Assembly: GCF_001183985.1 (NCBI RefSeq)
Contig: NZ_LFZW01000001.1
Span: 2,181,357 to 2,245,356, forward strand
DNA length: 64,000 bases
Source: Peribacillus loiseleuriae
Lineage (GTDB): Bacteria > Bacillota > Bacilli > Bacillales > DSM-1321
Direction of reading: 5' to 3'
Below the pieces are notes generated by a model. It was not told the origin of the DNA. It saw only the letters and a list, made by a program, of their open reading frames with translations, and searched no databases. Of this stretch, positions 15,168 through 24,497 are shown piece by piece (positions within the stretch are counted from its first letter, which is position 1; the number at the start of each line of letters is the position of its first letter). The position numbers were made by a program, and so were the translations under genes.

Positions 15168-16367
15168 CTATTTTGACACACGATGATAAGTTAATTTCTT
15201 AATCTCATCCTTGCCGTCTAATGGACTATTGTAATAAAAATACAACTCGTTCTCATCCATTGACGCTCCAAAGAATCTCAGTTCATCTCCTCGATATGGG
15301 ATATCATTGGTTTTCGCATATTCTAAATCTTTGCCAGATAATAATTTCTCGTGCAGTTCCACGACCAAATTATTTTTTAAGTCAATCAGTGTCAAGAATC
15401 CAGTTTTATTCGGACGGACGATTAAATAATCGGTAGAAGACCCTAAAACTGCGAAGCTTTCATCTTTACCTGTTAACGCAGGGAGATTATATTCTTTCAC
15501 TTTCTCCCCCTCGTTATTGTATATCGATACCATTTTTCCATCAGTCAATAAACTGTGAGTGTCATACAAATTTGTTTTTGGATTGAGGAACTGGTAGTTA
15601 GTATTGTTAGGTTCATAACGCTGGAAATAGCTTGCTTTCTTCTGGTCTATGATTTTATTGTTATGGATAAGAAAATTATATGCATCATATCCAACATGAG
15701 GTTCTCCAAAATTGTCCAAGATCGTAATGATGAAATTATTTCTATCTGTATATTCAACGCTAAATGATAGACTGCCTTTAAAATCGGCATTAATTTTTCC
15801 AACAAGAGTCGGAGATTGTTCAAACGGATGAGCCAAGTAAAACTCTCCAGTCTTTCGGTTCAGCCAAGTGGTGGAATTGACGCCGATCGCTTTAACAAAA
15901 ATATCACTTTTTTGTGCAATGCTTACTGTTTTAGATGCGTTATTCCAATCGACAGTAGCCCCTGTAGATTCTGAAAGAAAACGCAAAGGAATATAAATGC
16001 GGCTATTAACATTTTTAAGCGGTGCCGTCAAATTCACCGTTTTTCCATTAATTTTTGTATTCATCGAACCGTAAGTAAGCTGAACGGTCAGTTTTGGATA
16101 TGTCATTGTTACTGATTTATTGGAAGATTCCCAGAATACAACGGTGCCAAGCAGCTCTCCAATATCCCGTAATGGCAAATAAACAGTACCGTTATTAATA
16201 AAAGGGGCAGATTCCGGCTGAAATGTGTCTCCATTTATATTGATTGTAATGGGATTAGTTTTGGCGAGCGTTGCTGCCTCTGTGCCGGAAATAGGGCTGG
16301 CAAAGGTGATGCCTAGGGCAAAAGCAGTACCAGAAATCAAATGAGATAAGCGTGATTTGAGTAACAT
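15168..16367 (-). CDS. Secreted protein with copper amine oxidase-type stalk domain
   Basis: A 399-residue protein with a signal peptide (basic MLLKSRLSHLIS, then a hydrophobic stretch, cleavage probably after SGTEAA). Residues about 35-155 form the copper amine oxidase N-terminal-like (stalk) domain, with repeated LPLRDIGELLG and IPLRFLSESTGATVDW motifs, a fold found in many surface proteins of Bacillales and unrelated to oxidase activity. The remaining 240 residues look like a beta-rich domain with no identified family. ACAGGAGGCTACAAAC precedes the start. The protein is probably exported and peptidoglycan- or surface-associated. Confidence 0.8.
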   Translation of the reverse strand: MLLKSRLSHLISGTAFALGITFASPISGTEAATLAKTNPITININGDTFQPESAPFINNGTVYLPLRDIGELLGTVVFWESSNKSVTMTYPKLTVQLTYGSMNTKINGKTVNLTAPLKNVNSRIYIPLRFLSESTGATVDWNNASKTVSIAQKSDIFVKAIGVNSTTWLNRKTGEFYLAHPFEQSPTLVGKINADFKGSLSFSVEYTDRNNFIITILDNFGEPHVGYDAYNFLIHNNKIIDQKKASYFQRYEPNNTNYQFLNPKTNLYDTHSLLTDGKMVSIYNNEGEKVKEYNLPALTGKDESFAVLGSSTDYLIVRPNKTGFLTLIDLKNNLVVELHEKLLSGKDLEYAKTNDIPYRGDELRFFGASMDENELYFYYNSPLDGKDEIKKLTYHRVSK

Positions 16368-16500
16368 GTTTGTAGCCTCCTGTTTTTTATAAATTGAACG
16401 ATATACAATTTGGTAATGAATAACTAATTATCAATAATATCACATTATTAATCAATATAACTTTCAAATTACTCATTTAATCAGCAATAATTGTATTTGT

Positions 16501-17004
16501 GTGAAAGGAAACGCCAAAGATGAACCACGCCAACATCGTGTATTACTCCCGAACGTAAAATTATATCCTATGAAGGTAGATAAATACGGAGCATATATAG
16601 GAATGATAGTAGAAATAGAAGGGAAAAAACAACAAATTAATGATTGGAGAAGCAGCGATTCTACACATAAGCCTGTTGTTCAGTATATAGATCTTACAAA
16701 CGATTGGAAAAAGGAAGTAGTTGTATTTTATACAGAAGGAACAGGGACAGGATTGAGTTTAGGGAAAGTTCATATTATAAATCCAACAAACTTTAAAGAA
16801 TTAAAAATTGAATCATTAGATGAAATTATAAAAAAACATATTCAATCTAAAGTAGAGAAATATGATGATCGAGTAGAAGTTAAGGAGGAGGATAATAGAA
16901 CTCCTGAAGAAAGCGAGTTGATTAAACTTCGCAAAGAAATTCAACGCTTACTAATGGAAAATTATATTTTAAAGCAAGCAGCGCTGATAATAGGACGAAA
17001 GTAA
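16501..17004 (+). pseudogene. Chimera: VCBS-like protein fragment fused to IS3 OrfA tail
   Basis: Residues 1 to about 128 (LYPMKVDKYGAYIGMIVEIE, then IDLTNDWKKEVVVFYTEGTG and VHIINPTNFKE) resemble the C-terminal part of secreted VCBS-repeat-like proteins of Bacillus that lack their signal peptide here. From about residue 132 the sequence is the C-terminal coiled coil of an IS3-family OrfA (ELIKLRKEIQRLLMENYILKQAAL). The junction near 16880-16896 keeps the frame open, so a deletion or insertion joined two unrelated genes. There is no ribosome site at the GTG start, and a functional product is unlikely. Confidence 0.65.
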
Positions 17005-17862
17005 ATGTGATTAACAACAATCGTCACAAATGCTCGATATCAGCAATGTGTGACGTCCTACAAATTCCAAGAAGTACTTATTATTGAAACGAAAGAAAGA
17101 TCAGCAGAGGATGACATTACTTCAGATGTAATTGATGTATTTCAGGCAAGCCGTCAAAATTACGGGACACGTAAAATTAAGGTAGAACTAAAAAAACGTG
17201 ATCTCATCGTTTCTAGACGAAGAATTGGACGCATCATGCAAGAACAGGGTCTGGTCTCTGCTTACACCCTAGCTCAATTTAAGCCTCATACGAAATCATG
17301 TAATGAATCAGAACAGAAGAATGAACTAAACCGTGAGTTCAACCAAGAGGAAGAAATGACAGTGATTGTAAGCGATTTGACGTACGTAAGAGTCCATCAA
17401 AAATGGTATTACGTATGTGTATTTGTCGACCTCTTTAATCGAGAAATCGTGGGCTTCAGTACAGGCCCAAACAAAGGTGCATTACTGGTTTATCGTGCAT
17501 TTGCCTCCATTAAGGTCGACCTGCGTAAAATACAGCTCTTTCATACGGATCGTGGAAATGAGTTTAAAAATAAGCTAATTGACGATGCTTTAGAGACATT
17601 TCATATTCAACGATCTTTGAGTATGAAAGGCTGCCCTTATGATAATGCGATAGCAGAAGCAACCTATAAAATAATAAAAACAGAGTTCGTAAAAGGAAAT
17701 TATTTTGAAAATATAGACCAACTAAAGTTGGAGCTAAATGATTACGTTCATTGGTTTAATCACATCCTAATTAATGGAACACTCGGATATTTAAGCCCTA
17801 TTGAATACAAAGTAAAATACTTTAAATTAATTGCCTAGTTTATACACACCATCAAATAATTA
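16880..17862 (+). mobile_element. IS3-family element remnant
   Basis: It comprises the last ~35 codons of orfA and a complete but frameshifted orfB. The orfA front and left terminal repeat are missing. The right limit is placed just before the truncated recombinase frame that begins at 17863. Flanking genes on both sides are truncated, indicating that insertion was accompanied by deletion. Confidence 0.7.
17007..17838 (+). pseudogene. IS3-family transposase OrfB, frameshifted
   Basis: The OrfB N-terminus is read from GTG 17007 (VINNNRHKCSISAMCDVLQI, PRSTYY) and ends at TGA near 17085. The rest continues in another frame as ETKERSAEDDITS, with an HTH_21-like region (QNYGTRKIKVELKK) and an integrase catalytic core with the DDE residues in SDLTYV, FHTDRGNEF and AIAEATYKIIKTE. 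One extra T in the STYY-E junction explains the shift. Apart from this the transposase is full length (about 275 residues), so inactivation appears recent. Confidence 0.8.
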
Positions 17863-18069
17863 ATAATTGCTACTCAGGAAGGTAAGAATCTTGCAAAGCA
17901 GCGAGATGATTTCCGAGAGGGAAGACCGAGAAAATATATAAAGCCGCAAGTACAACATGCCTTACAATTGTTTAAGCACCATACATACAAAGAAGTTGAA
18001 GCAATGACTGGAATAAAGAAGCGAACACTTATTAATAGAAAAAATGAACTAGAAGCAAAGCAATTGTAA
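17863..18069 (+). pseudogene. C-terminal fragment of a second serine recombinase
   Basis: The frame reads IATQEGKNLAKQRDDFREGR, PRKYIKPQVQHALQLFKHHT and a closing helix-turn-helix (YKEVEAMTGIKKRTLINRKN). This is the typical end of a resolvase/invertase protein: the post-E-helix linker, the GRPRKY segment and the HTH. The catalytic domain is missing, with the break at the IS3 right end. It is distinct in sequence from the intact recombinase at 12800-13384. Confidence 0.7.
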
Positions 18070-18261
18070 GGAACTTCCTAAGTTATGAGGAGTTTCAGAA
18101 AATTTAATTGTTAAAAATACATTTATCAAGGATATCTAGGGAACTGCCCGATCACTAAATATCTCAAAAGACTATCCAAGGTGAACTTTGCACAAATGGA
18201 TTAAGTGAAGAACATGCGATTGAATTGCTGAAAGGGTGCTACAAGAACAAGTGCAATAGTT

Positions 18262-18300
18262 GCAAAAAGACAGCGAGTAAGACACAAGCTGTCTTTTTGC
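18262..18300. terminator. Bidirectional terminator
   Basis: GCAAAAAGACAGC pairs exactly with GCTGTCTTTTTGC across 13 bases. It marks the right end of the accessory region before the minus-strand DUF3900-like gene. Confidence 0.8.
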
Positions 18301-18416
18301 TTTATAATTTGAAGGTGTAGGTAATTTTAGGAAACCCTTATTAACATGTTATAGAGCACAAAATCGATCACAAAAACTACCCGAAACCCCTACAAACCCC
18401 TTAATCTCTACTCCGT

Positions 18417-19478
18417 CTATTCCTTCTGCCTAATCCTCTCTAAAATCGCCATCACATCATCAGGCTTATGAAATTCAATCGGTGACACGCCTTTTTCAAA
18501 CACAATGGACTCTGCATCCACAAGCAACACATACCGACCATTAATTTTCCCTAAATGGACATTCTCCCCGAAATCAGAAAGCAAGCCTTTCACAGAAGTA
18601 TTGCCAAGCGTCATTCGCATTTCTGCATCCGGTGTATGTTCAACAATTTGTGCTGTGGCTTCAATCACTTGATGAGTATCGAGACGCTCTTGAATCTCGC
18701 GTTTTTCACTTGCTTCCCAAACTTCCATCGCCTGTTCAAATTGTTGCAGTTCTTCGCTATTATCAGCGAATGTTTCATGGACATGCTCCTGCACCATATT
18801 CATGACTTGTGCTTTCATAATTTCAGGCATGGATTCACCATAATCAACGAATTTCAAGAAATCTTCAAAGTAGCGGGCATGGGAAGCTTGGTGAATTTTT
18901 AGTTCGCCAGGTTCAACCATGCCTTCTTCTGGCATGTAGGGATATTGGATGGATTTCATATTTTTCGTTGTGATGGCCATTTCTACGTTTCGAATTAAAG
19001 TTGCTTCGTCCGAGATGGAAGCGACTTTAGGTTCAAAATCGCATTTAAGCAGGAAAACGAATGGTTCATCAAAATACTTTGTTAATTTTGCACTTGCAAT
19101 GAGGAAAACCCCACCACGAACTGCACTTGTGTCTAAATATGCGCTGACAAATTGCTCATTTTCTTCATGAAATTGTTCCTTTGAGTCCGCAAAACGAACA
19201 CGATTGAATAAATTATAGTTCGGATTAGAGTCTAACTCATGACCTTCCTCGACGATAAAAAAGCCAATTTTAGTTGGAACTTGTTCGGCTTTTGGATGCC
19301 GATCTACTTTACGCTTGCTAATTTTCATTAATTCCCCATCAAGAAAATCCTTGAGTGAGCTTTCTTCATATTCTTCTTCGTCCAATGTTTGGAAATGCTT
19401 ATATCGTTTGTCCGTCTGATCACCTTTTCCCTCGACAGATATAACGTAAAAGGATAAATATTGTATTGAAAAATCCAT
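18417..19478 (-). CDS. DUF3900-like conserved protein
   Basis: A 353-residue soluble, acidic protein starting MDFSIQYLSFYVISVEGKGD. The ATG at 19478 is preferred over the GTG three codons upstream because AGGTGAGTGCA spaces well to it. Motifs such as RKVDRHPKAEQVPTKIGFFI, ELDSNPNYNLFNRVRF, YLDTSAVRGGVFLIA and MAITTKNMKSIQYPYMPEEG match my memory of the DUF3900 family of Bacillus. No enzymatic motif is visible and its role is unknown. It is probably cytoplasmic. Confidence 0.6.
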   Translation of the reverse strand: MDFSIQYLSFYVISVEGKGDQTDKRYKHFQTLDEEEYEESSLKDFLDGELMKISKRKVDRHPKAEQVPTKIGFFIVEEGHELDSNPNYNLFNRVRFADSKEQFHEENEQFVSAYLDTSAVRGGVFLIASAKLTKYFDEPFVFLLKCDFEPKVASISDEATLIRNVEMAITTKNMKSIQYPYMPEEGMVEPGELKIHQASHARYFEDFLKFVDYGESMPEIMKAQVMNMVQEHVHETFADNSEELQQFEQAMEVWEASEKREIQERLDTHQVIEATAQIVEHTPDAEMRMTLGNTSVKGLLSDFGENVHLGKINGRYVLLVDAESIVFEKGVSPIEFHKPDDVMAILERIRQKE

Positions 19479-19642
19479 TGCACTCACCTATTTTCTTTAT
19501 TTCATGCTTAATTAGTATAAGAATGCGTGCTTGTTCCGTCAATGGGCAGGCTTTAGTTTTTGATAGAACAGGGATGTTCAATCATTAAGAAAAAGTAATC
19601 ATAAGTTGGAATGACAGCGGGTGTTAAATTTACCACTGTTGT

Positions 19643-19669
19643 TAAAGTTTTAAGATTATTACCGATATA
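19643..19669 (+). promoter_or_regulatory. Candidate sigma-D promoter of hemAT
   Basis: TAAA at 19643 followed after 15 bases by CCGATAT (19662) matches the sigma-D pattern TAAA-N15-GCCGATAA closely. It lies 40 bases before the HemAT start, as expected for a chemotaxis gene. Confidence 0.65.
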
Positions 19670-19709
19670 TAGTTAAACGCTTTAATACAGTTTTGAGGAG
19701 CTAAGATTA

Positions 19710-21011
19710 ATGAAATCATTTATTAAGAGAAACAAAAAAAAGCATGAGGAAAACTTGTACGATCAATATGAAGAGGTCGTTGAGATTAATGTTAAAAACT
19801 ATCAGGATGTTCTAATTCAAATGGACATGATTCAACTAACGAAAAGAGATTTATGTATTGCGCGTTCAATTCAGCCAGTGGTTAAAGAAAATTTAGAAGA
19901 GATTGTTGGTAATTTTTATCTAAATTTAGAAAAACAACCGGGACTGGTGAGAATTATTCAAGATAATAGTTCAGTTGAACGATTGAAAAAAACATTGTTC
20001 CGGCATATATATGAAATGTTTAGTGGACAAATTAATGATGAATACATAAAGCAGAGAAATATTATTGCACATGTACATGTTAGAATTGGATTGCAACCAA
20101 AATGGTATATGTGTGCATTTCAAGATTTACAAAAATCATTAATTGATTTGGTTACGCCAATTGCAGAAACTATTGAAGAGTACCGTGAAATCGTTCTTGC
20201 AATCACTAAATTATTAAACCTAGAACAACAGATTGTTTTGGAAGCTTATGAATTGGAAAGTGAAGAGATTCGTAACCAAGTTGAAACGGAAAAACAGGTT
20301 ATTAAAACAACTATTCAAGCTAATACTCGGGACTTAGCGGCAGTCAGTGAAGAAACGAATGCTGCTACACATGAAATTCAGAATAAAATAAATGAAATTC
20401 AATCTTTAACAGAGGTAGGCTCCAATATTGCAATTGATACAGTTCAAAAGTCAAAAGAAGGAGTAACTCTTTTGAAAAATGTTGAAACGTTGATGGTCAG
20501 CTCTCAAGAAGCCATGAATAAATTTTCTAACCAGATGGAGCATTTAACCAATACTTCTCTTAAAATTAATGGAGTTGTTACAATGGTTACACAAATCGCT
20601 GACCAAACAAATTTATTGGCGTTGAATGCTGCAATCGAGGCAGCCAGAGCTGGTGAAAATGGAAAAGGATTTGCTGTTGTAGCGGGAGAAGTAAGGAAGC
20701 TTGCTGAAAATACGAAGAAATCAGTATCTGAGGTTTCGTTGTTAATTAGTGGAATTCAATCTTATACAGAGGAGATGAGCTCCTTTATATACTCGGTCAA
20801 GGATGATATGAAAAATGCAAAGGAATATTCTGTAGAAACGACGGTATTTTTTAATCAAATTCTATCTTCTATGGAAAAAGTAATGAAACAAAACGTGAAT
20901 ATAGCTAGTGAAATGACCGATTTTACAGAAATCTTTCAAAGTCTTAGCTCTGGGTTTGATAAAGTAGCCATTTCTTCAGATGAATTAAGTCGATTAATGA
21001 CAAATTTATAA
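19710..21011 (+). CDS. hemAT: Heme-based aerotactic transducer HemAT
   Basis: Oxygen receptor that signals through CheA/CheW to the flagellar motor. The 433-residue protein has an N-terminal protoglobin sensor (about residues 30-185) and a C-terminal methyl-accepting signalling domain with the conserved hairpin tip ([19 protein letters not shown]). The proximal heme ligand His123 (HVHVRIGL) and distal Tyr70 fall at exactly the positions known in B. subtilis HemAT. No transmembrane segment is present, so it is a soluble receptor. GAGGAGCTAAGATTA precedes the start. Confidence 0.96.
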   Translation: MKSFIKRNKKKHEENLYDQYEEVVEINVKNYQDVLIQMDMIQLTKRDLCIARSIQPVVKENLEEIVGNFYLNLEKQPGLVRIIQDNSSVERLKKTLFRHIYEMFSGQINDEYIKQRNIIAHVHVRIGLQPKWYMCAFQDLQKSLIDLVTPIAETIEEYREIVLAITKLLNLEQQIVLEAYELESEEIRNQVETEKQVIKTTIQANTRDLAAVSEETNAATHEIQNKINEIQSLTEVGSNIAIDTVQKSKEGVTLLKNVETLMVSSQEAMNKFSNQMEHLTNTSLKINGVVTMVTQIADQTNLLALNAAIEAARAGENGKGFAVVAGEVRKLAENTKKSVSEVSLLISGIQSYTEEMSSFIYSVKDDMKNAKEYSVETTVFFNQILSSMEKVMKQNVNIASEMTDFTEIFQSLSSGFDKVAISSDELSRLMTNL

Positions 21012-21045
21012 GCTGAAAACTAAGGAATCTGAATCGAAAGATAAA

Positions 21046-21150
21046 TGAGGATGTCTCATAAGGGTCTGACCTCGCAATCTAAATCGGTATGTAGTGTTCC
21101 GTACACTAATCTTGTACAGTATTTAGTTATTTCGGGGTCTGGCCCTTTGA
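21046..21150. repeat. Intergenic repeat, second copy of the GGGTCTGACC family
   Basis: Begins GGATGTCTCATAAGGGTCTG and ends GGGGTCTGGCCC. It shares the 12-mer AGGGTCTGACCT and general size with the block at 2664-2775. The interior is diverged, and short antisense frames across it are not credible genes. Confidence 0.4.
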
Positions 21151-21537
21151 TTTCGAATATTGATATTTTGGAAATTTCCTCGTTATAATATATGGAAATT
21201 CTGTAATTAATTGAATTAAAGAATTGAGAAGAAAAGCTGAATATGGATATTCGATATAAAACTGGAGTTTTCAATAAACTTCAGCTTGCATCTATAAATA
21301 GATTATTTCATTGTCAATCTCGCCAGAATATATATATTATGTTTCTATTCTCAAATAAGATAGTAAGAACGGTTTATTATAATTAAGGGATACTTTGAGA
21401 AAAAATGGACAAAAAAAAGAATCGAGAAAAGAACAAGTAAATCATCATTAAATCGTTTTTTATGTTCAGTTAAACGTATACCTTTTTGTTTTTAATTAGC
21501 TAACGGTATGTTGCTTTAGTTTATATAAATAAAAACC

Positions 21538-21566
21538 TTGTCTCATGTTCGTAAAAATGGTATAGT
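21538..21566 (+). promoter_or_regulatory. Strong sigma-A-type promoter of a candidate small RNA
   Basis: TTGTCT (21538-21543), 17-base spacer, TATAGT (21561-21566). Transcription would start near 21573. Confidence 0.6.
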
Positions 21567-21572
21567 AATAAA

Positions 21573-21686
21573 GCGATGAGCTAATTTGCATAAGACGAGG
21601 AACATGCTTTACGCACGTTAGGGATGTGGCCCAACGGTTTCTCGCCGCAAACGCATCAAAGACGCCTGCTTTGCAGGCGTCTTTTT
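21573..21686 (+). ncRNA. Candidate standalone small RNA (about 114 nt)
   Basis: A promoter-like sequence directly upstream and an excellent intrinsic terminator (AAAGACGCCTGC paired with GCAGGCGTCTTT, then TTTTT, ending 21686) bracket a GC-rich, structured segment in an AT-rich gap. Internal helices include AACATGC/GCACGTT and GATGTG/CGCATC enclosing CCCAACGGTTTCTCGCCG. There is no plus-strand gene downstream, because tatA is convergent, so a cis-riboswitch is unlikely. No known RNA family was recognised. Confidence 0.5.
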
Positions 21687-21802
21687 CAATGCAATAAATA
21701 TAACTAAGTTGTCCCAAAACCAAGTAATTAGATTATGCATGTGAGTTTTCGGTACTATTAATTGTGCATAGTGTGTAAAATAACTATTATTAGATATCAC
21801 GT

Positions 21803-22009
21803 TTATTTTTTTGAATCTTCTTTTGCGATTTTAATGTCTTCTTTTACATCTTCTTTAATATCATCTGTTAATTCTTTTGTCGCTTTTTTAAATTCTCGCA
21901 GTGAATTTCCGACGGCTCGTCCAATTTCAGGAAGCTTACTAGGGCCAAAGACGATAAGTGCTAATATAAGGATGAGAATTAAACCTGGCACTCCAATATT
22001 GGATAACAT
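21803..22009 (-). CDS. tatA: Twin-arginine translocase subunit TatA
   Basis: A 68-residue protein: short N-terminus, one membrane helix ([20 protein letters not shown]), the conserved hinge [14 protein letters not shown], an amphipathic helix, and an acidic/basic tail. This is the hallmark TatA/E layout of the pore-forming Tat component. The start at 22009 follows AGAGGAGTGAAAAT. A longer upstream frame has no ribosome site. No tatC is adjacent, so this is a solitary tatA, as also occurs in Bacillus genomes with several TatA proteins. Confidence 0.93.
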   Translation of the reverse strand: MLSNIGVPGLILILILALIVFGPSKLPEIGRAVGNSLREFKKATKELTDDIKEDVKEDIKIAKEDSKK

Positions 22010-22299
22010 ATTTTCACTCCTCTTGTGTAGGTATCTATTATTATAGACTTTTATCAAGCGTTTGCAAGGTGGATAATATATTGTAAATAAGAGAAAGACC
22101 TTTGATAATACGACTAATGAAAAGCTGAAATGAATTGTATTTTTCTCAATCATTTAGGCTTGCAATCTTTGTTCATTTCAGATAGTATACTAATACAAGC
22201 TGCGTTGTACGTATTGATAATTAAGTTTTAACCTTTAAGCTGTAATAGGGAGTTTTATATCAAAACAAGAATGTCAGGCCTTTTTCATTGACTGAGGAC

Positions 22300-22432
22300 A
22301 TACAGGACTGTTTTTGCAAACACCCACTTTGAGGAGTGGTGGTTTAAAACTTTATTACTGAGCTTACGGCAATGGCGGCTACCTAATTTTTAGGGACAAA
22401 ACCAGTTCTTTATTGAACTGGTTTTTTTTAAT
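22300..22432 (+). other. Structured intergenic segment with terminator
   Basis: A GC-richer stretch (CACCCACTTTGAGGAGTGGTG and GGCAATGGCGGCTACC motifs) ends in the terminator AACCAGTTC...GAACTGGTT plus eight Ts (22406-22432). It could be a small RNA or a leader whose gene has been lost. The next gene is convergent. No riboswitch family was recognised. Confidence 0.4.
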
Positions 22433-22694
22433 ATTCCAAAAGAAATCTCCCGCATCCAAGGATTAAACTTTTGGGTTAGGGAGCCTTCTACATATATGGC
22501 TTAAGATTTCTGCTAGACTCCATGTCTTAGGAAACAGCTGAATTACATGGTTCTAATCAATTCTAAGGATTCAATATAGTTTTTTTACTCCGCTTAATAC
22601 ATTGTCTTTATTCGTTTAATCTTCTCAGCAACATTTTAATCTTTTGGTAAGAGAACAGATGTGTTCTTGCAAAAAGATCTCATTTGAATGAAAA
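22433..22694. other. Gap, nothing recognised
   Basis: No frame with a ribosome site and no strong hairpin. Confidence 0.3.
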
Positions 22695-23498
22695 TTATAA
22701 CAATACTTTTAGCAGTTCTTGATTAAATTTGTCTTTTTCATCATAAAAAAGGCCATGTCCACTATTTTCAAAAGGAATGAGTTTAGACTGTGGGATATTC
22801 TTGTGCATCACCTGAGCTAATTCAAACGGGCATACTTGATCTTTCTTTCCATGAAGAATAGTAGTTGGAATCCTGATTGCAGCTAAGTCGTTTCTTAAAT
22901 CTTCATCACGCAAGGATTCAGCAGCCTTAATTGTCCCATGACCAGATGCTTCAAAACCAAGTGTTAAAAACCAGTCGTTAAATTCACGACTGATTTTACT
23001 TGCAAAAAATATCTTGCCGAATTCAGCAAGCATCTTCGGCCGATCTTGATAAGCTTGGCTAATAATTGAATTTACTGCCTAAACAGGCATCCCATATGGA
23101 AAGTTACTCCTTTGAACAAATGAAGGGACCGCAGCGCCTGCAAGGATTAATTGGCTAATATTGTGCCCGGCGTGTCTTGACAGATAGCGGGTTGCAATGG
23201 AACCACCTATTGAAAAGGCAACTAAAGTCAGATTAGTTAATTTTAACGTGTCAATAATCCTGCGGATATCATCAGCCATTTCGTTATATGAATATGAGCT
23301 AAAGGGACGGTCTGACTTTCCAAATCCACGCAAGTCAGGCGCGATACAGCGAATGCCATAAGCGGGAAAAATGTCTAATTGATATTCGTGCATTTTATGA
23401 TTGACAGGCCAACCATGAATAAATAAGACTGGTTTACCATTTCCAATATCCTCTACAAAAAGATTTACGTTGTTATCAGTATTAATATAATAGGCCAT
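22695..23498 (-). pseudogene. Alpha/beta hydrolase interrupted by an in-frame amber codon
   Basis: Both parts lie in one frame and together make a 267-residue hydrolase of the chloroperoxidase/YisY type. The N part has the oxyanion-hole HGWP motif, DLRGFGKSDRP and the nucleophile elbow AFSIGGS. The C part has the acid in KDQVCPFE and the catalytic histidine in SGHGLFYDEKD. A TAG at 23079-23081, between GMPV and AVNSIISQAY, separates them. All catalytic residues are otherwise present, so the mutation is probably recent. Suppression or read-through is possible but there is no sign of it. The start at 23498 has GGAGGATGTTTTA upstream. Confidence 0.8.
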
Positions 23499-23686
23499 TA
23501 AAACATCCTCCGATTCACCAGTATATGGATCAAATGATGAAAATAATGATAAGATAGTCTAGTTATATAAAATGCATTAAATGATTTATCTCTGAATTAT
23601 CTGGCTGAATAAAAAGATAATTGCGGAAATAGACAAGGTGATATAAAGGAATAATTATTTTATTCAGAATTTTAACGCATTATTTC

Positions 23687-23715
23687 TTGACATTTGGTAA
23701 TCACAACTATAGAGT
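23687..23715 (+). promoter_or_regulatory. Candidate promoter of the S-box leader
   Basis: TTGACA (23687-23692), 17 bases, TAGAGT (23710-23715), placed about 30 bases before the riboswitch. Confidence 0.55.
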
Positions 23716-23744
23716 AATAGTTAATTAAAACTAAATATGTAACT

Positions 23745-23897
23745 TTCTTATCCAGAGAGGTGGAGGGACTGGCCCTTTGATACCTCAGCAACAGACTTAT
23801 TGTACTGTGCTAATTCCAGAAGCGAAAAGCTTGAAGATAAGAAGAGTGAATAGCCGTGGTGCTAAAACCTCTTCTTATTTTAAGAAGAGGTTTTTTT
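23745..23897 (+). promoter_or_regulatory. SAM riboswitch (S-box) with terminator
   Basis: Contains the conserved S-box elements in order: CTTATCCAGAGAGGTGGAGG, GGGACTGGCCC, GATACCTCAGCAAC, and GTGCTAATTCCAG, closed by GATAAG pairing with the first strand. It is followed by a strong terminator (AACCTCTTCTTA paired with its complement, then seven Ts, ending 23897). Binding of S-adenosylmethionine should favour termination. The regulated genes are most likely yitJ-metH, about 600 bases downstream. Confidence 0.95.
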
Positions 23898-24440
23898 ATG
23901 TAAAGATAATAAAGTTTTTTCAATAAGTTCTGATGTCTAACCTAGATCGGCATAAGTTATGCATGAGATTGAGCAAGGCGCTTATGTTTTTCTTATTAGC
24001 AAACTGAAAAACGGCAAAAGATCGTAGAAGGAGGAAACTTCCGACTGAAGGAGAAAGAATATTAGGAATATAATTTATTTTGAATGAATTAAAGAGATTA
24101 ATTAAAAAAGAGTAGGGGGAATCGTACATTCGATCCTGATTCACTATACTTTTTAGCAATTTATTGGATGTATCGGCTACTTTTACATCTTTCTTACAAA
24201 AGAGGTATTTACAGAAAATAATGTACTGATTTTTCGAACCGCGTTCAGGATTATATCCATTTGTTATATACCAATTAAATTATGTTCCAACAACGTAATG
24301 GAATGAAAGGAATAACGCCATCTTTAGAACTTGATTCTTTCACCTAAAATAGGAAAAAATAAAATGAGAAGCTGGATATCTATAAAAATTTCTTCAGTAA
24401 AATGTTTTTTCGTTTTCTTATATTTTTCAATGATAACAGC
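23898..24440. other. Long gap between the S-box and yitJ
   Basis: No plus-strand gene with a start and ribosome site was found. A 79-codon antisense frame at 23920-24159 has no ribosome site and no recognised homology. The stretch may be a leader of unusual length or the scar of a deleted gene. Confidence 0.4.
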
Positions 24441-24482
24441 GAGGGCGTCCTAAAAAGGTCAGACTCTTTTTAAGACGCCCTC
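24441..24482. repeat. Perfect hairpin just upstream of yitJ
   Basis: GAGGGCGTC pairs with GACGCCCTC, with an inner TAAAAA/TTTTTA stem around GGTCAGACTC. The core GGTCAGAC is the complement of the GTCTGACC repeat core at 2664 and 21046, so this may be a deletion derivative of that family. It lies immediately before the yitJ ribosome site and could influence translation. Confidence 0.5.
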
Positions 24483-24497
24483 AGGAAGGGGGTATTT

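Noticed and set aside
21056-21274. 72-codon minus-strand frame over the second GGGTCTGACC repeat
   Set aside because: It covers repeat DNA and lacks a start signal.
21496-21800. Two minus-strand frames over the candidate small RNA
   Set aside because: They run through the promoter and terminator hairpin of the RNA and have no ribosome sites.
23920-24159. 79-codon minus-strand frame in the S-box to yitJ gap
   Set aside because: There is no ribosome site, no recognised family and low-complexity composition. It may be chance in a long gap.
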